The notes under the pieces are model-generated. The model was not told the DNA's origin. It ran no database searches and saw only the letters and a program-made list of their open reading frames with translations. Of a stretch of 64,000 nucleotides of DNA, positions 30,402 through 46,941 are shown piece after piece; the stretch's first letter is position 1; each line of letters opens with the position of its first letter. Source of the stretch: Corallochytrium limacisporum (lineage: Eukaryota; Opisthokonta); NCBI GenBank assembly GCA_002811645.1, contig PDIP01000043.1, positions 89,366 to 153,365 of the forward strand. The letters are read 5' to 3'. Both the position numbers and the translations under genes were made by a program.

Positions 30402-31940
30402 TTAGGAAGATGACGGTGGTGCGAGTGCACTGGCCACATCGATTACGCTGACCTTGGCGTCTGCGTAGGACACGGCTAGTTCGTTTGCGGTACCACTCCA
30501 GGCCAAGCTGAAGACAGCGGTCTGTCCCATGTGTCCCCGTTGGAGGGCACCGTTCGTGGTCGACCACACAAAGACCATGTGATCAATGGAGCCTGTAGCA
30601 AGGTACTCACCATCTTTGCTGAAATCTAGGGCATAGACAGGTTTCTTGTGCTTTGTCAGTTCTTGCACACATTGCTTTGTCTCCATATCAAATATCTGCA
30701 CCAGTCCTGGGGAGTTTCGTCCCGATCCACTCGCAGCAGCAATGTAAGGATTGTCCTTGCCCGGCTCTTGCGGTGGACACCACTTAACAATGTGAACTTT
30801 GGCATCCAGATTGAGCGTTGTCGTCGCTTGTAAGCTCTCTCCGTCCCACAGTTTGATCGTTCCGTCGTCGGAACAAGAGGCCAACAGTTTGCCCTTGCTG
30901 TCCCATTCGATGCAATTGACTTCGCCTTTGTGTGCCTTTAAGGTGCCCAAGACTTGCTGGCGACTCACGTCTGCAATCATGATAAGACCATCGGCTCCAG
31001 CGGTGGCCAGTACGGTGTCGTCGCGCCACGAGAGGTCCATGACCCTGCTGGAGTGGCCGGTTAGCGTGTAAGCGACAGTTCCGGTGCTTGCGTCCCAGAC
31101 CACTGCCTTACCCTGCATGCACGCCGCACCGATATACTTTCCATCGGGACTGTAGGATGTGTACATGATGCCACCAGCTGAGCTGCTCATTGCGCGAAGC
31201 ATCTTCCCCTGTGCGCTCCATAGCAGAACTTGACCGTCCAGCAAGCTGAATATTATGTTCTGGCCGTCTGGGCTCCATGCAACGCTGGTAACATGGCGGC
31301 GATGGGCACTATCACCGTTAGTTAGCACTGTAGATGCGGGCGGTGACAGAGTTATGTGATCGAAAGTTTCCATGTCGGTTTCTGTTTTGATACCCGAATG
31401 AATGTTCCAGATGCGGACTGTGCCGTCGGCAGCGCCCGCGGCCAGACTCTTGCCATCAGGGCTCCAGGCGGATATCAGGACCTGTGAAGAGTGTCCCGAA
31501 AGGTCTGAAAGGGAACTGGGTGGAAACAATAAGTCACTGGCAATGCGCGGTGTCGAGGACTCGAACTCAGAGTCCTTGCGACTGCGCTTGGCCTTGGTGC
31601 CACCATATCCCTGATCTATTGAACCATTCCGCTTGCGCTCGTTGGCACTGTAAAGAGGCAATGGATCTCCCCGCACCTTGCACTTGTGCGGCTTTACCAA
31701 TGAAAAAGGTTCCTGGCAATCCACTACTGTTCCGTCTTCCTGGATATGAGTCTCCGCTTCCACATACTGTAGTCCCTTTTGAATCACAGAGATCAAAGCA
31801 CCAGTGGGGACTAGTGCTCCGTTGATGCTGGATTTCGTTATAAAGCTTTCGTGGCCAAACAGAAATGCTGTATGTTCGAAACCGCTCTCCAGCAAGTATC
31901 TGTACACGAGGAAATTTACCTCGTCGCTGTGTAGTGACAT
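30402..31940 (-). CDS. TBL1XR1: TBL1/TBL1XR1-type corepressor with LisH and WD40
   Basis: An F-box-like WD40 adaptor of the NCoR/SMRT-HDAC3 (Set3C/SIF2-type) complexes. The 512 residues open with the family N-terminus SDEVNFLVYRYLLESGFEH, a LisH motif, and INGALVP; the next 80 residues are a variable linker with a nuclear-type basic stretch (AKRSRKD). Seven or eight WD repeats fill residues 145-505, ending in blocks such as VFSLAWSGTANELAVSYAD. The start is an ATG. It is tandem with ISCU and the methyltransferase. Human members start SISSDEVNFLVYRYL, so the match is firm. Confidence 0.95.
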   Translation of the reverse strand: MSLHSDEVNFLVYRYLLESGFEHTAFLFGHESFITKSSINGALVPTGALISVIQKGLQYVEAETHIQEDGTVVDCQEPFSLVKPHKCKVRGDPLPLYSANERKRNGSIDQGYGGTKAKRSRKDSEFESSTPRIASDLLFPPSSLSDLSGHSSQVLISAWSPDGKSLAAGAADGTVRIWNIHSGIKTETDMETFDHITLSPPASTVLTNGDSAHRRHVTSVAWSPDGQNIIFSLLDGQVLLWSAQGKMLRAMSSSAGGIMYTSYSPDGKYIGAACMQGKAVVWDASTGTVAYTLTGHSSRVMDLSWRDDTVLATAGADGLIMIADVSRQQVLGTLKAHKGEVNCIEWDSKGKLLASCSDDGTIKLWDGESLQATTTLNLDAKVHIVKWCPPQEPGKDNPYIAAASGSGRNSPGLVQIFDMETKQCVQELTKHKKPVYALDFSKDGEYLATGSIDHMVFVWSTTNGALQRGHMGQTAVFSLAWSGTANELAVSYADAKVSVIDVASALAPPSSS

Positions 31941-32974
31941 ATTTGTCAGTTGTCTGTTATATGTATGTGATATGTGATTAGGTTATGGTTTTGAAATATT
32001 AATTATGAGTACCGAACATTGCTAAAACACATGGCGCTTCTGAATAAACAAACAAGGTCGTCCAGATGTCAACAATGTGCACAGCGGCCCGGACAGAATT
32101 GAGCTGAGCCGACATGTATGAAAACAATACGTGCCTATACCAAATGATATCCGTATGACTTGATTCCGATCAAAAAATAGCTTTTGATTTGTATTTCACC
32201 CGCGAAACATTGAGGGACACGCAACAATACGAGCTTCGACTATACCGCTATTCAGGAAGCGACGTCCCTGAATGCGCAGAGGTGGAGGTGTGAAGTGAAG
32301 CGCGCAACCACGATAGCGCGACCAATGGCGAGCAGTTTGTCCACTGTCCAACAGAGCGCAGCCAGCTTTGCGCCGATCCCTTGATTCCACCACCGTTCCC
32401 AATCACACCACCGGCAATAATTTAGGGTCAACAATGCTCTGAACGATAACGAAAAAGGGACTGCCGGAAGTTTCCTCCTCCCCTTCGGAATAGAAAAATC
32501 CGGACCCGGTACTGAAACTACCAGAGCCCGAGTGCGGTATCCTGTTCATGTTATTCGTCGGTTCCAAAATTCTTTCCACACCGCCCCCTCATTCTCTCCG
32601 ATAGCGAAAGTACCGCAGGGCCTCGCCGCTTGTGCCCTCGTTTCCCTCCATTTTTTGGGGACCAAACCACCTTACCCCGCCCTCGCAATATTTCGGCACG
32701 CGGAGAGCTTGGAACGGAATACTGAATGTGCAGGGTTTTTTTGCTCAGTCTGTGGTGTGTATATGTTGTTTGCTCGCCCCGGTTTCGACCACAGTATTAC
32801 TCTCTCTCGCTTTTGGCGCCCGAAAAAGTGGACGGATTTCGGTACTTTCAGTACCATCCTGTGCAGACAAAGTCCCATATGGCCAATCTTCAATATTTTG
32901 ATTCACAAGATATATTTCAATTGATGTCATTGATCTGAAGAACGGTGGGATCTACCTATTCAGTTTTGCTTCAT
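31941..32974. other. Spacer TBL1 / methyltransferase
   Basis: 1.0 kb with the TBL1 5' side and the methyltransferase 3' side. No gene is supported; ORFs at 32532-32924 and opposite are overlapping and unmatched. Confidence 0.55.
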
Positions 32975-33736
32975 CTACTCCTTGACACCTGTGACCACGA
33001 ACACGGGATCATGTCCGTTCGGCAGCGTAACATCAAAAGCAGCTAGCTGCTTGAAACCAGCAAAGTGCAGGACTGTGGCCACCAACCAGCAGTGATCGTG
33101 GTCAGAGGTCTCACGCCACACTAACGTCGCCTTCGTTGGGAAGAGACGGTTCGTGAACGCGAAGATTGCTCGACCCTGCGGACGGAGCACCCGATGTAGA
33201 TCCTTCATAACCTCTAGAGGATCCGATAGATAATCCACAGAGAGCGCACATGTGACCATGTCGAACGATCCGTCGTCGTAAGGCATGATGTTCCCGGAAA
33301 GCATCCCAGTCCCTCGTGCATCAGTGGCTGCGTTCAGATCGACGACATCCCGTCCATCTTTGAGCATTGGGTTACTATCCAGTTCCTCTTGGTTCAATCC
33401 AAGACCCACAAACTTGCCGTAGAATTTGGTGCTGTCTTTGTCCTTTGGCATGTGGGTGACCCAGCTGCTCATGACATCGAGGACATCGACCTTGGCTTCA
33501 CTCCTGTCCTCAGCCATCTCTTTTAAGACTCGCGCATGGTACTGACTTATTGCCTCACGTCCTTCATCATCGATGTGGTGAACAAAACGTGGCGTAGAGT
33601 AGAACATTGTGTCAGGACTGCGATCTATTCGGCTGAAGTGCTTCGCCTCGAATGGGTACTGCTCAGGAATGGCATGCTTCTTGCAAATGGGTATCAGGAT
33701 GTTCGCATTGTGGTCAAGAATTTCGGCTCGGCCCAT
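32975..33736 (-). CDS. Class I SAM-dependent methyltransferase, uncharacterised
   Basis: A 253-residue protein from the first in-frame ATG. The FYSTPRFVHHIDDEG start, VLDVMSSWVTHMP as a degenerate motif I (LDxxSSWVSH type of an algal/plant family), VDLNAATD, FDMVTCALSVDYLSDP as the motif II strand, and VLRPQGRAIFAFTNRLFP follow the type-11 methyltransferase fold. Substrate is unknown. Upstream, the frame stays open for about 95 codons with no ATG and encodes an Arg/Ala-rich hydrophobic stretch like a mitochondrial presequence, so the true N-terminus may lie there or on another exon (see findings). Confidence 0.7.
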   Translation of the reverse strand: MGRAEILDHNANILIPICKKHAIPEQYPFEAKHFSRIDRSPDTMFYSTPRFVHHIDDEGREAISQYHARVLKEMAEDRSEAKVDVLDVMSSWVTHMPKDKDSTKFYGKFVGLGLNQEELDSNPMLKDGRDVVDLNAATDARGTGMLSGNIMPYDDGSFDMVTCALSVDYLSDPLEVMKDLHRVLRPQGRAIFAFTNRLFPTKATLVWRETSDHDHCWLVATVLHFAGFKQLAAFDVTLPNGHDPVFVVTGVKE

Positions 33737-34666
33737 TGTTGCGGCAGAGCTCTCTGTACCATACGCTCGGACTGTCCAAAAGTTTCCTATACGCTTCAGT
33801 AGGGCGGTTTCACTGTGGATGATCGGAACAGAGACCGCAGCGAGGGTGGCCACCACCGCTGCCGCTGATGCTAGCCTACCACGGCACTGAATAGTGCAAG
33901 AGTGTGAACGATTTCCCTTGTCAGATTCGAAATGTTCACTCGGCCTCTGTAGATTTCTTAAGTTAGGGCTTCGTTCATTCGCGAGTGACGATGCATGACA
34001 CACACACGATACGCGATCTGTTTAGTTCAAAATAGGGTAACTATTAAACTCCTCGAAGGTCCTGTAAGGTCTGTATCTGTTAACGTTAACGTAAGGCAGT
34101 GTCAGCTGCAGAACAGCGCGAGCCACTTTGTTTTGTCTCGAATGGTTTGGATCGGATCCGTCTCATCCGTGCGCAACGAAACGCCTGGGCGGGCGGGTCA
34201 CCCTCATCCGGGAGGGGCTCCATGGGCCCTGCTTGCTGCGACCGACTCTCGCGGGCCTCGGTCGCAGGCGAGGTGGGGCTCCCTTTCAGTGGTGCTGTGC
34301 TTTTCCTGCCCACCCGCGACGGTGCGAACGCCAGGCAGAGAAAAAGTCTGACGGTCAGCATTCCGGGGCTTAAGTGCCCGCACGTTCTGCTCGGCTGGAC
34401 ACATCCAGCTGGTCGGCAACATGGCTTGAAGCATGGACACGTATGCGAACAACTTGATGGACAGAAACGTCTGAACACGTGAAGGAATAAGAATGTGTAC
34501 ACTGTGAATGAATCACGAAGTGGACAATAAGACGGGATATTGGTGTACACACCACGTACAAGGAAAGGGAGCCCTGGCTGGGTGCACGGAGTCCCGGGGC
34601 CGGTCGATGTGACATAGTTTTCAACAACAGCTAAGGCAACTGGTGGGCACTAAACAACTTTGAGCC
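33737..34666. other. Divergent spacer methyltransferase / PDAP1
   Basis: 0.93 kb with both 5' sides. It includes the ATG-less open frame of the methyltransferase (33737-34021), a GTTAACGTTAAC palindrome at 34079-34090, and no other supported gene. Confidence 0.5.
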
Positions 34667-35248
34667 ATGGGTAAGAAAAAGATGAAGGGCCGCGGGCGGT
34701 CATACATGCCCGCAGAAGAGAAGGAAATGCTCGAACGACAGGAGCGCATAGTCCGATCAAAGGACATTATTCTCGAGGACGGCGAAGATGGCCGGGAAAT
34801 CAAGGAAGACTGGGACACCAGTTCTTCAGAAGGATCAGGCTCGGGGTCTGGATCCGAGGACTCCTCCGAATTTGAAAAGTCGAAAAAGCCTAAAGGCCCT
34901 GTGGTCGAGGGCTTTGAAGTCTGCAATCCAAACGATGTGAAAACCATTACCAAGAAAGCCGGTGAACTGGACCTTGGACAGAAGCGCGAACTGACCCGTC
35001 GCGAACGGGAGGCAATCGAAGCAGAGCGAGCAAAGCGTCAGTACGAGAAGCTTCATGCCCAGGGCAAGACGGACGAAGCCAAGGCTGACTTGGCCCGCCT
35101 GGCAGAGATCCGGAAGCAGCGCGAAGAAGCCGCTGAGAAGCGTGCAGAGGAGAAACGCCAAAAGGAAGAGGAGAAGGTCCGCAAGGCTGAGGCCCTGAAG
35201 GCTGCATTGGGCAACAAAGGACAGAAGAAGGGTGGCAAGAAAAAGTGA
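34667..35248 (+). CDS. PDAP1: PDAP1 / 28-kDa heat- and acid-stable phosphoprotein
   Basis: A short charged, mostly disordered phosphoprotein, reported to bind PDGF in mammals and of uncertain basic role. The 193 residues show the basic start [18 protein letters not shown], an acidic Ser stretch ([18 protein letters not shown]), and the conserved C-terminal half [20 protein letters not shown]...[20 protein letters not shown], which nearly equals the human block ([20 protein letters not shown]...[17 protein letters not shown]). The start ATG is in good context (GAGCCATGG). It is convergent with the PFA-DSP gene. Confidence 0.93.
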   Translation: MGKKKMKGRGRSYMPAEEKEMLERQERIVRSKDIILEDGEDGREIKEDWDTSSSEGSGSGSGSEDSSEFEKSKKPKGPVVEGFEVCNPNDVKTITKKAGELDLGQKRELTRREREAIEAERAKRQYEKLHAQGKTDEAKADLARLAEIRKQREEAAEKRAEEKRQKEEEKVRKAEALKAALGNKGQKKGGKKK

Positions 35249-35380
35249 AGGTGTGAGAAAGTTCAAATTTGCTCGCTTATCGAAAGCTTCCGCATAAGCA
35301 TGACATATCCGTGTATCATATTTGCTATCCATTTTCATCTAATTTAATACTAAGCCTTTTTTTTTGTTTCTATTGACTGT

Positions 35381-36001
35381 TCACTGTCCTGCTGCTCGTG
35401 CCACTGACTGCATGCTGTGGTTTGCGCTGTTTTCGACCCTACGGCTCTGCTGTTGATCCGTTTGGTGATGCTCAAGATGGTGGCCAGGGCTGTATAACCA
35501 CTCCGGAGGGTGTGCTGGGACGGAGATCAGGTCGGTGTCGAAGAATTCAATGAATTGCTCGTTCAACAGGCGAATCTTTGACCCTGCATAACGACGATAT
35601 TCCTCAAAAATGGCTGTCAGACTCCATCCTTGGAGCTTGCGTAGACATCCGATTACCATACCGGTGCGGTGCCGTCCCAGGTTGCACATAACGAGCACCG
35701 GATAATTTTCGTTCTGCAGCAAGATCTCAAGAGCTGCCAGGACTACTTCTTCACTAATCGGTGCGACCGTCCCTCCACCTAAATTTCCTGGCTCCATCTC
35801 TCCGAGATTGTGCAGATTCATGTCGTGGTCATCCACGAAGTTCAATATGGCCGTCGGAGGATCGTCCGGTGCGAGATAGATGATAGTCTTGATCCGAAGT
35901 TTCTCCAGGAAGGGAAAGTTCAGTTCATTGGGCTCACCCGATCGATAGAGATCCGCCTCCACGAACCCAAAGTTCATGGGTGCGATGAAATTCTGTGTCA
36001 T
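35381..36001 (-). CDS. PFA-DSP phosphatase (SIW14/OCA family)
   Basis: A plant-and-fungal-type atypical dual-specificity phosphatase; SIW14 cleaves beta-phosphates of inositol pyrophosphates, while OCA members act in oxidant and cell-cycle control. The 206 residues have the family start FIAPMNFGFVEADLYRSG, IKTIIYLAPDD, and the CX5R loop C106-NLGRH-R112-TG, with the family helix CLRKLQGWSLTAIFEEYRRYAG. The loop reads CNLGRHRTG rather than the CKRGKHRTG of SIW14, nearer the OCA type. The C-terminus is a short low-complexity His/Gln tail. The start is an ATG. Confidence 0.88.
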   Translation of the reverse strand: MTQNFIAPMNFGFVEADLYRSGEPNELNFPFLEKLRIKTIIYLAPDDPPTAILNFVDDHDMNLHNLGEMEPGNLGGGTVAPISEEVVLAALEILLQNENYPVLVMCNLGRHRTGMVIGCLRKLQGWSLTAIFEEYRRYAGSKIRLLNEQFIEFFDTDLISVPAHPPEWLYSPGHHLEHHQTDQQQSRRVENSANHSMQSVARAAGQ

Positions 36002-36628
36002 TTAGAAATCGTACTGGTTTCCTTATATATGCCGACGAGTTACATGGATGTTCTCGGACATAGTTTGCTCTTTCTTGCTTGTTGCTCTCCAAGTTTGATG
36101 ACCAGCTGTCGTCAAAATACCGTAATAGTTGGCTATCAAAGCATTTGCATTGTATTGACAATATTGTTCACAAGTACCCGAAAACCTGTAATAGGACTGC
36201 CACCAAATTCGAACGGTCTTCGAAACCAACCAGTGCCTTGGCCATATTGGTGCCGTACGATGCCACAGGTGCCCAGTCTGTGCATTCTCCCTCGCGTTGC
36301 CCGGTCAGCCCTATTCGGTAGGTGGGGGAGTCCAATTTTCTACTGCTCCTTCCCCACCCTCTTAACCCCCCTTACGAAAGCCAACCCGCGGATGCAAACT
36401 AACCCGCTGACACGCGTGAGAAGCCAGTCAGTTCCGTGCGGGTGCAAGGTAGATCAGGACTGTGCACTCTCATCAAGAAGAGAGGTGCAGAGGACTCAGT
36501 TCAGCTGAAACACAAGAACGCTGACTACTGCAGTCCGTGCTACACTCTTTCTCGCACAGGGAATCGATAGACGTAGCCAACGTGCACTATCTAGGAGTTG
36601 CAACTCTCAGTCTTTGCACAGCGACAAT
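36002..36628. other. Divergent promoter spacer PFA-DSP / HAD
   Basis: 627 bp carrying both 5' sides, with nothing further recognisable. Confidence 0.55.
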
Positions 36629-37318
36629 ATGAGAATGTCAGACTCCAAGCAGTGTACGCATGTCATTTTTGACATGGACGGGTTGCTCCTTGACACAGAA
36701 AGTTTATACACGAAGGTCACCGCTGAAATTCTGGCAAGATTCAACAAGGAATACACGTACGAGATAAAGCGAGAACTAATGGGTAAACCATCCGCAGATG
36801 CAGGCAGACGGTTGGTGGAACTGACAGGAATAGACATGTCTCCCGAAGACTACCTGGAGGAACGCACACGGAAACACCGGGAAGTGTTTCCCTTTGCCGA
36901 ATTGATGCCTGGAGCCCAGTGGCTAGTCGAGACACTGCACCAGAATAATGTACCCATATGCGTGGCGACAAGCTCGAACAAGGACATCGTGGATCTCAAG
37001 ATTCAGAAGCACAAGGAACTCTTTAAATTATTTGATCACATCGTCTGTGGTGACGACGAGGAGGTAGCAAAGGGTAAGCCGAATCCAGACATTTTCCTAG
37101 TCGCTGCCAGTCGGTTTGACCCACCAGCTAACCCTAGCAAATGTGTCGTCTTCGAGGACAGTCCAGCTGGTGTCAAGGCAGCCAAGTCAGCTGGCATGAG
37201 CTGCATCATGGTACCGGATCCACGAGAGAAGGATCACGGTGATTCGGACGATGTACTGTCAACCCTTGAGCACTTCAAACCTGCCGACTGGGGTCTCACT
37301 GTTGAAAATGTGGCATAG
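36629..37318 (+). CDS. HAD-family phosphatase, PUDP/HDHD1-like
   Basis: A haloacid-dehalogenase phosphatase of the pseudouridine-5'-phosphatase / beta-phosphoglucomutase-like group. The 229 residues have motif I FDMDGLLLDTE (nucleophile D15, acid D17), motif II ICVATSSNKD, motif III K in GKPNPDIFL, and motif IV VFEDSPAGVKAAKSAGM. The cap is the helical C1 type. Substrate is inferred from similarity; human PUDP shares the DGLLLDTE and FEDSPNGV elements, but close paralogues act on sugar phosphates. I chose the ATG at 36629; an ATG six bases later is also possible, and the upstream frame starts at TTG only. Confidence 0.85.
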   Translation: MRMSDSKQCTHVIFDMDGLLLDTESLYTKVTAEILARFNKEYTYEIKRELMGKPSADAGRRLVELTGIDMSPEDYLEERTRKHREVFPFAELMPGAQWLVETLHQNNVPICVATSSNKDIVDLKIQKHKELFKLFDHIVCGDDEEVAKGKPNPDIFLVAASRFDPPANPSKCVVFEDSPAGVKAAKSAGMSCIMVPDPREKDHGDSDDVLSTLEHFKPADWGLTVENVA

Positions 37319-37462
37319 GCAATCATCCTCATCAGCTTCTCTTGCATTGGTCAACAGAATTCCCCGCGGTACCAATGCTACATAGTAAGTATGTTAAGCT
37401 ATTATCCAATTCTATTGTTGTCTAAGTTGGTCTTTACACTGTAAACCGTTCCATTGTCTAAT

Positions 37463-44368
<6,906 letters not shown>

Positions 44369-45112
44369 ATGGGATGTGCCTGTGGTAAGCCTCATCCGGT
44401 ACCCACTTCACAAGTTACTAGTACTCCTGCCCAGGAGCCGAAGAAAGCCACCAACGTCGACCAAGCCGAAGACAACATGCCGGCTGACGGAAAGAAGACG
44501 GCCAAGATCTTGGTCCTCTTCTACTCCATGTATACCCACAACTTGCAAATGGCCAAGGCCGTTGCCGCTGGAATCAAGAGCACAGGAGTTGAGGTTGACA
44601 TCATGCGCATTCCTGAGACTCTTCCCGACGAGGTTTTGGAGAAGATGGGAGCTCTGGATGCAAAGAAGGCTATGGCTGAGATTCCGGCCATCGAAGGCCC
44701 TGATGTGCTGACTAACTACGATGGCTTTGCCTTCGGTATCCCTACTCGTTTCGGTAACATGCCTGCTCAGTGGAAGGCCTTCCTGGACCAGACCGGTGGT
44801 CTGTGGGCCAAGGGCTCCCTATTCGGCAAGACAGCAACAATCTTTGCGTCCTCCAATACCCAACACGGAGGTCAGGAGACCACCATCATCTCGTCTCTGA
44901 TTCCTCTCATGCACCACGGTCTGGTATATGTGCCTCCAGGCTATGGCCACAAGACCGCTTCTGCCTTCCCTGAGGTCTCTGGTGGAACTCCTTATGGTGC
45001 TACTACTATTGGTGGAGCAGATGGATCCCGTATGCCTTCAGAGGCTGAACTTGACCATGCCAAGTTCATCGGTGGTCACCTGGCAAAGATCACTGCCAAG
45101 CTCGTGGCCTAA
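44369..45112 (+). CDS. WrbA-type flavodoxin / NAD(P)H:quinone oxidoreductase, likely lipidated
   Basis: A 247-residue member of the WrbA/PST2/YCP4 family, FMN-binding two-electron quinone reductases that protect against quinone stress. FMN phosphate loop YSMYTHN (about residues 52-58); conserved GIPTRFGNMPAQWKAFLD and TQHGGQETTIIS blocks; family end AKFIGGHLAK. The leader MGCACGK gives Gly2 for myristoylation with Cys3 and Cys5 beside it for palmitoylation, as in lipidated fungal relatives, followed by a Lys/Pro-rich linker. Membrane anchoring is inferred. The start is an ATG, 40 bp after a T-arm-like hairpin. It is convergent with the Vac8-like gene (74 bp). Confidence 0.93.
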   Translation: MGCACGKPHPVPTSQVTSTPAQEPKKATNVDQAEDNMPADGKKTAKILVLFYSMYTHNLQMAKAVAAGIKSTGVEVDIMRIPETLPDEVLEKMGALDAKKAMAEIPAIEGPDVLTNYDGFAFGIPTRFGNMPAQWKAFLDQTGGLWAKGSLFGKTATIFASSNTQHGGQETTIISSLIPLMHHGLVYVPPGYGHKTASAFPEVSGGTPYGATTIGGADGSRMPSEAELDHAKFIGGHLAKITAKLVA

Positions 45113-45186
45113 GCCTTGTAAATCAATCAATAGAATGTATTGAGTTTGAACACTTATTTTTATAGTGCTAGCGTTGAAATGCTTGC

Positions 45187-46941
45187 TTATCCGTTGCTGT
45201 TGGCGATGATCTCTTCTGCAAAGCCACGCACATCATCATTGCCATCTTCCTTCATGGCTTGCAGCTCCTTGTGGACGTCCGGGATGGCAAGTAGACCTCT
45301 CGACACATCAGGTGAACTCTTTGACAGATGCAAAAGGATCCACAGCGTCATCTGCACAAGGGTCTTCTGCTTTCCCCGGAATGCCTTGATGCAAATATTG
45401 GACACCTCCTTGGAGTGCTCCCCAAAATGGGCGTGTGTCGATGGGGACTGTGCTAGGTTTCCCAAAGCAGCTGCAACATTATACTTGACCTCTATGTTCG
45501 GACTCTGCCAAAGATTAATAAGTGTGGCAAACGCTTCACCATTGAGGCACTGCATGAAGTGCTCTGCCACATGACCATCCAGAACTAGAATAGCAATGGC
45601 AGCGGTTGCCTCGGCCTGAACCGCCGGGCTGGTAATGTTCGCGGAGATCACATCGCAAAGGGCATCCAAAGCACCATTTTCAGCAAGATACCGCTTCTTA
45701 TCCACTGTACTGCCAATGTTCCGAAAGATGCCCGCACAGTGACACTGAATTTCTGCGTTTTCTGAATGCAGCAATCGTGAGAGGTGGGGTACATAGCCCA
45801 AAGATATGATCAAAGCCTCGTTCTCTCCGTGGACACTAATGTTTCGCACTGCAGCCAAAGCGGCAGCAAGCACTGCTTCATTCTCGCTAGTCATGAGCTC
45901 CAGAAGGGCATCAAGACCACCAAGATTGGCGATAATTTTCTGCAGGGTATCAGATCCCGCAAGATTGCGCAGAGCAAGACATGCATGTTGCTGTAGATGC
46001 ACATTCTCATTGGACACTAGTTGAATAAGAATCCGCAGGGCACGGTTATTTTCCGGATTGCTAAGGATGGTTCTTGTCGTCTCATCGATGGCCAAATTGC
46101 TGAGTGATGAGATGGCAAAGTACCGGACATCACTGTCCGGGTACGTTAGCATTGGGCACAGGGTAGCCAATGCACCCTGTTTTACTAAGATGGCCCGACT
46201 GGATTCCAGGTGTGTTAGGTTCAACATCGCCCCCGCGGCATTGCGAACTACACGAACGGACGATGAGTGGTACAGACCGAGAAGGATCGGTACCGCACCA
46301 CTCTTACTAATGACCTCCTTTGTGTATTCCGTCGTCGCCAAATTCGCAAGACATCCGCACGCATTGCTCTGGACCACCGGGTCATCGCTGCCCAACAGCT
46401 TCAACAGTGGTTTCATCACTCCCAATCGAACAAGTTTTTCTTTGTTTTCATTGCGACTTGCCAGGGTGCCGAGAAAACCGCTCATACTTCGCAATATTTC
46501 GACGTCCTCTGCCGAAGCCAACCTATCGATCTGTTCGACCAGATTCCTGTCCGCAACGCAGTCTGAGTTCTGCATGGAGGCATAGGCTGCCGCGACCTCA
46601 CGCTGGACATGTTCATTCGTTGAATAACAAGAGGCACTCAGCAGCTCTCGGTCCCTTGCGCTCATTTCATCCCCGGCTTCAATTCGTGTCCGCAGCCGCC
46701 TTATCGTATCCAAGTCGTCCAAGTAGGCCGGCTGCTCCTGATCATAAAGGTCGCCTATTCTATCATTTCCATTGCCAGGTCCAGGTTCTTCAAACATCGG
46801 GATCTGTTCATACATTGCACGGGCTGTGCGCGAAACTACACTGAAGTCCCAACCATGGCCTTCAAGATAAACCTTCAGCTTTGCGCCGCCAGCGATAGCC
46901 TTTTCGACGACTACCGTGGCGAAGTGAAAGCATGCTTCCAT
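45187..46941 (-). CDS. Vac8-like armadillo-repeat protein
   Basis: A 584-residue protein with about eight to ten ARM repeats over residues 160-560 (for example NACGCLANLAT, NAAGAMLNLTH, YFAISSLSNLA, HACLALRNLAG, CAGIFRNIGS, NVAAALGNLAQ). It resembles Vac8, which in yeast holds organelle contacts and vacuole inheritance together through its ARM surface. The first residues MEACFHFAT lack the MGxCC acylation signal of yeast Vac8, and the N-terminal 100 residues match nothing I know. I chose the ATG at 46941; the frame opens three codons upstream at TTG. Function is inferred from repeat similarity only. Confidence 0.75.
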   Translation of the reverse strand: MEACFHFATVVVEKAIAGGAKLKVYLEGHGWDFSVVSRTARAMYEQIPMFEEPGPGNGNDRIGDLYDQEQPAYLDDLDTIRRLRTRIEAGDEMSARDRELLSASCYSTNEHVQREVAAAYASMQNSDCVADRNLVEQIDRLASAEDVEILRSMSGFLGTLASRNENKEKLVRLGVMKPLLKLLGSDDPVVQSNACGCLANLATTEYTKEVISKSGAVPILLGLYHSSSVRVVRNAAGAMLNLTHLESSRAILVKQGALATLCPMLTYPDSDVRYFAISSLSNLAIDETTRTILSNPENNRALRILIQLVSNENVHLQQHACLALRNLAGSDTLQKIIANLGGLDALLELMTSENEAVLAAALAAVRNISVHGENEALIISLGYVPHLSRLLHSENAEIQCHCAGIFRNIGSTVDKKRYLAENGALDALCDVISANITSPAVQAEATAAIAILVLDGHVAEHFMQCLNGEAFATLINLWQSPNIEVKYNVAAALGNLAQSPSTHAHFGEHSKEVSNICIKAFRGKQKTLVQMTLWILLHLSKSSPDVSRGLLAIPDVHKELQAMKEDGNDDVRGFAEEIIANSNG

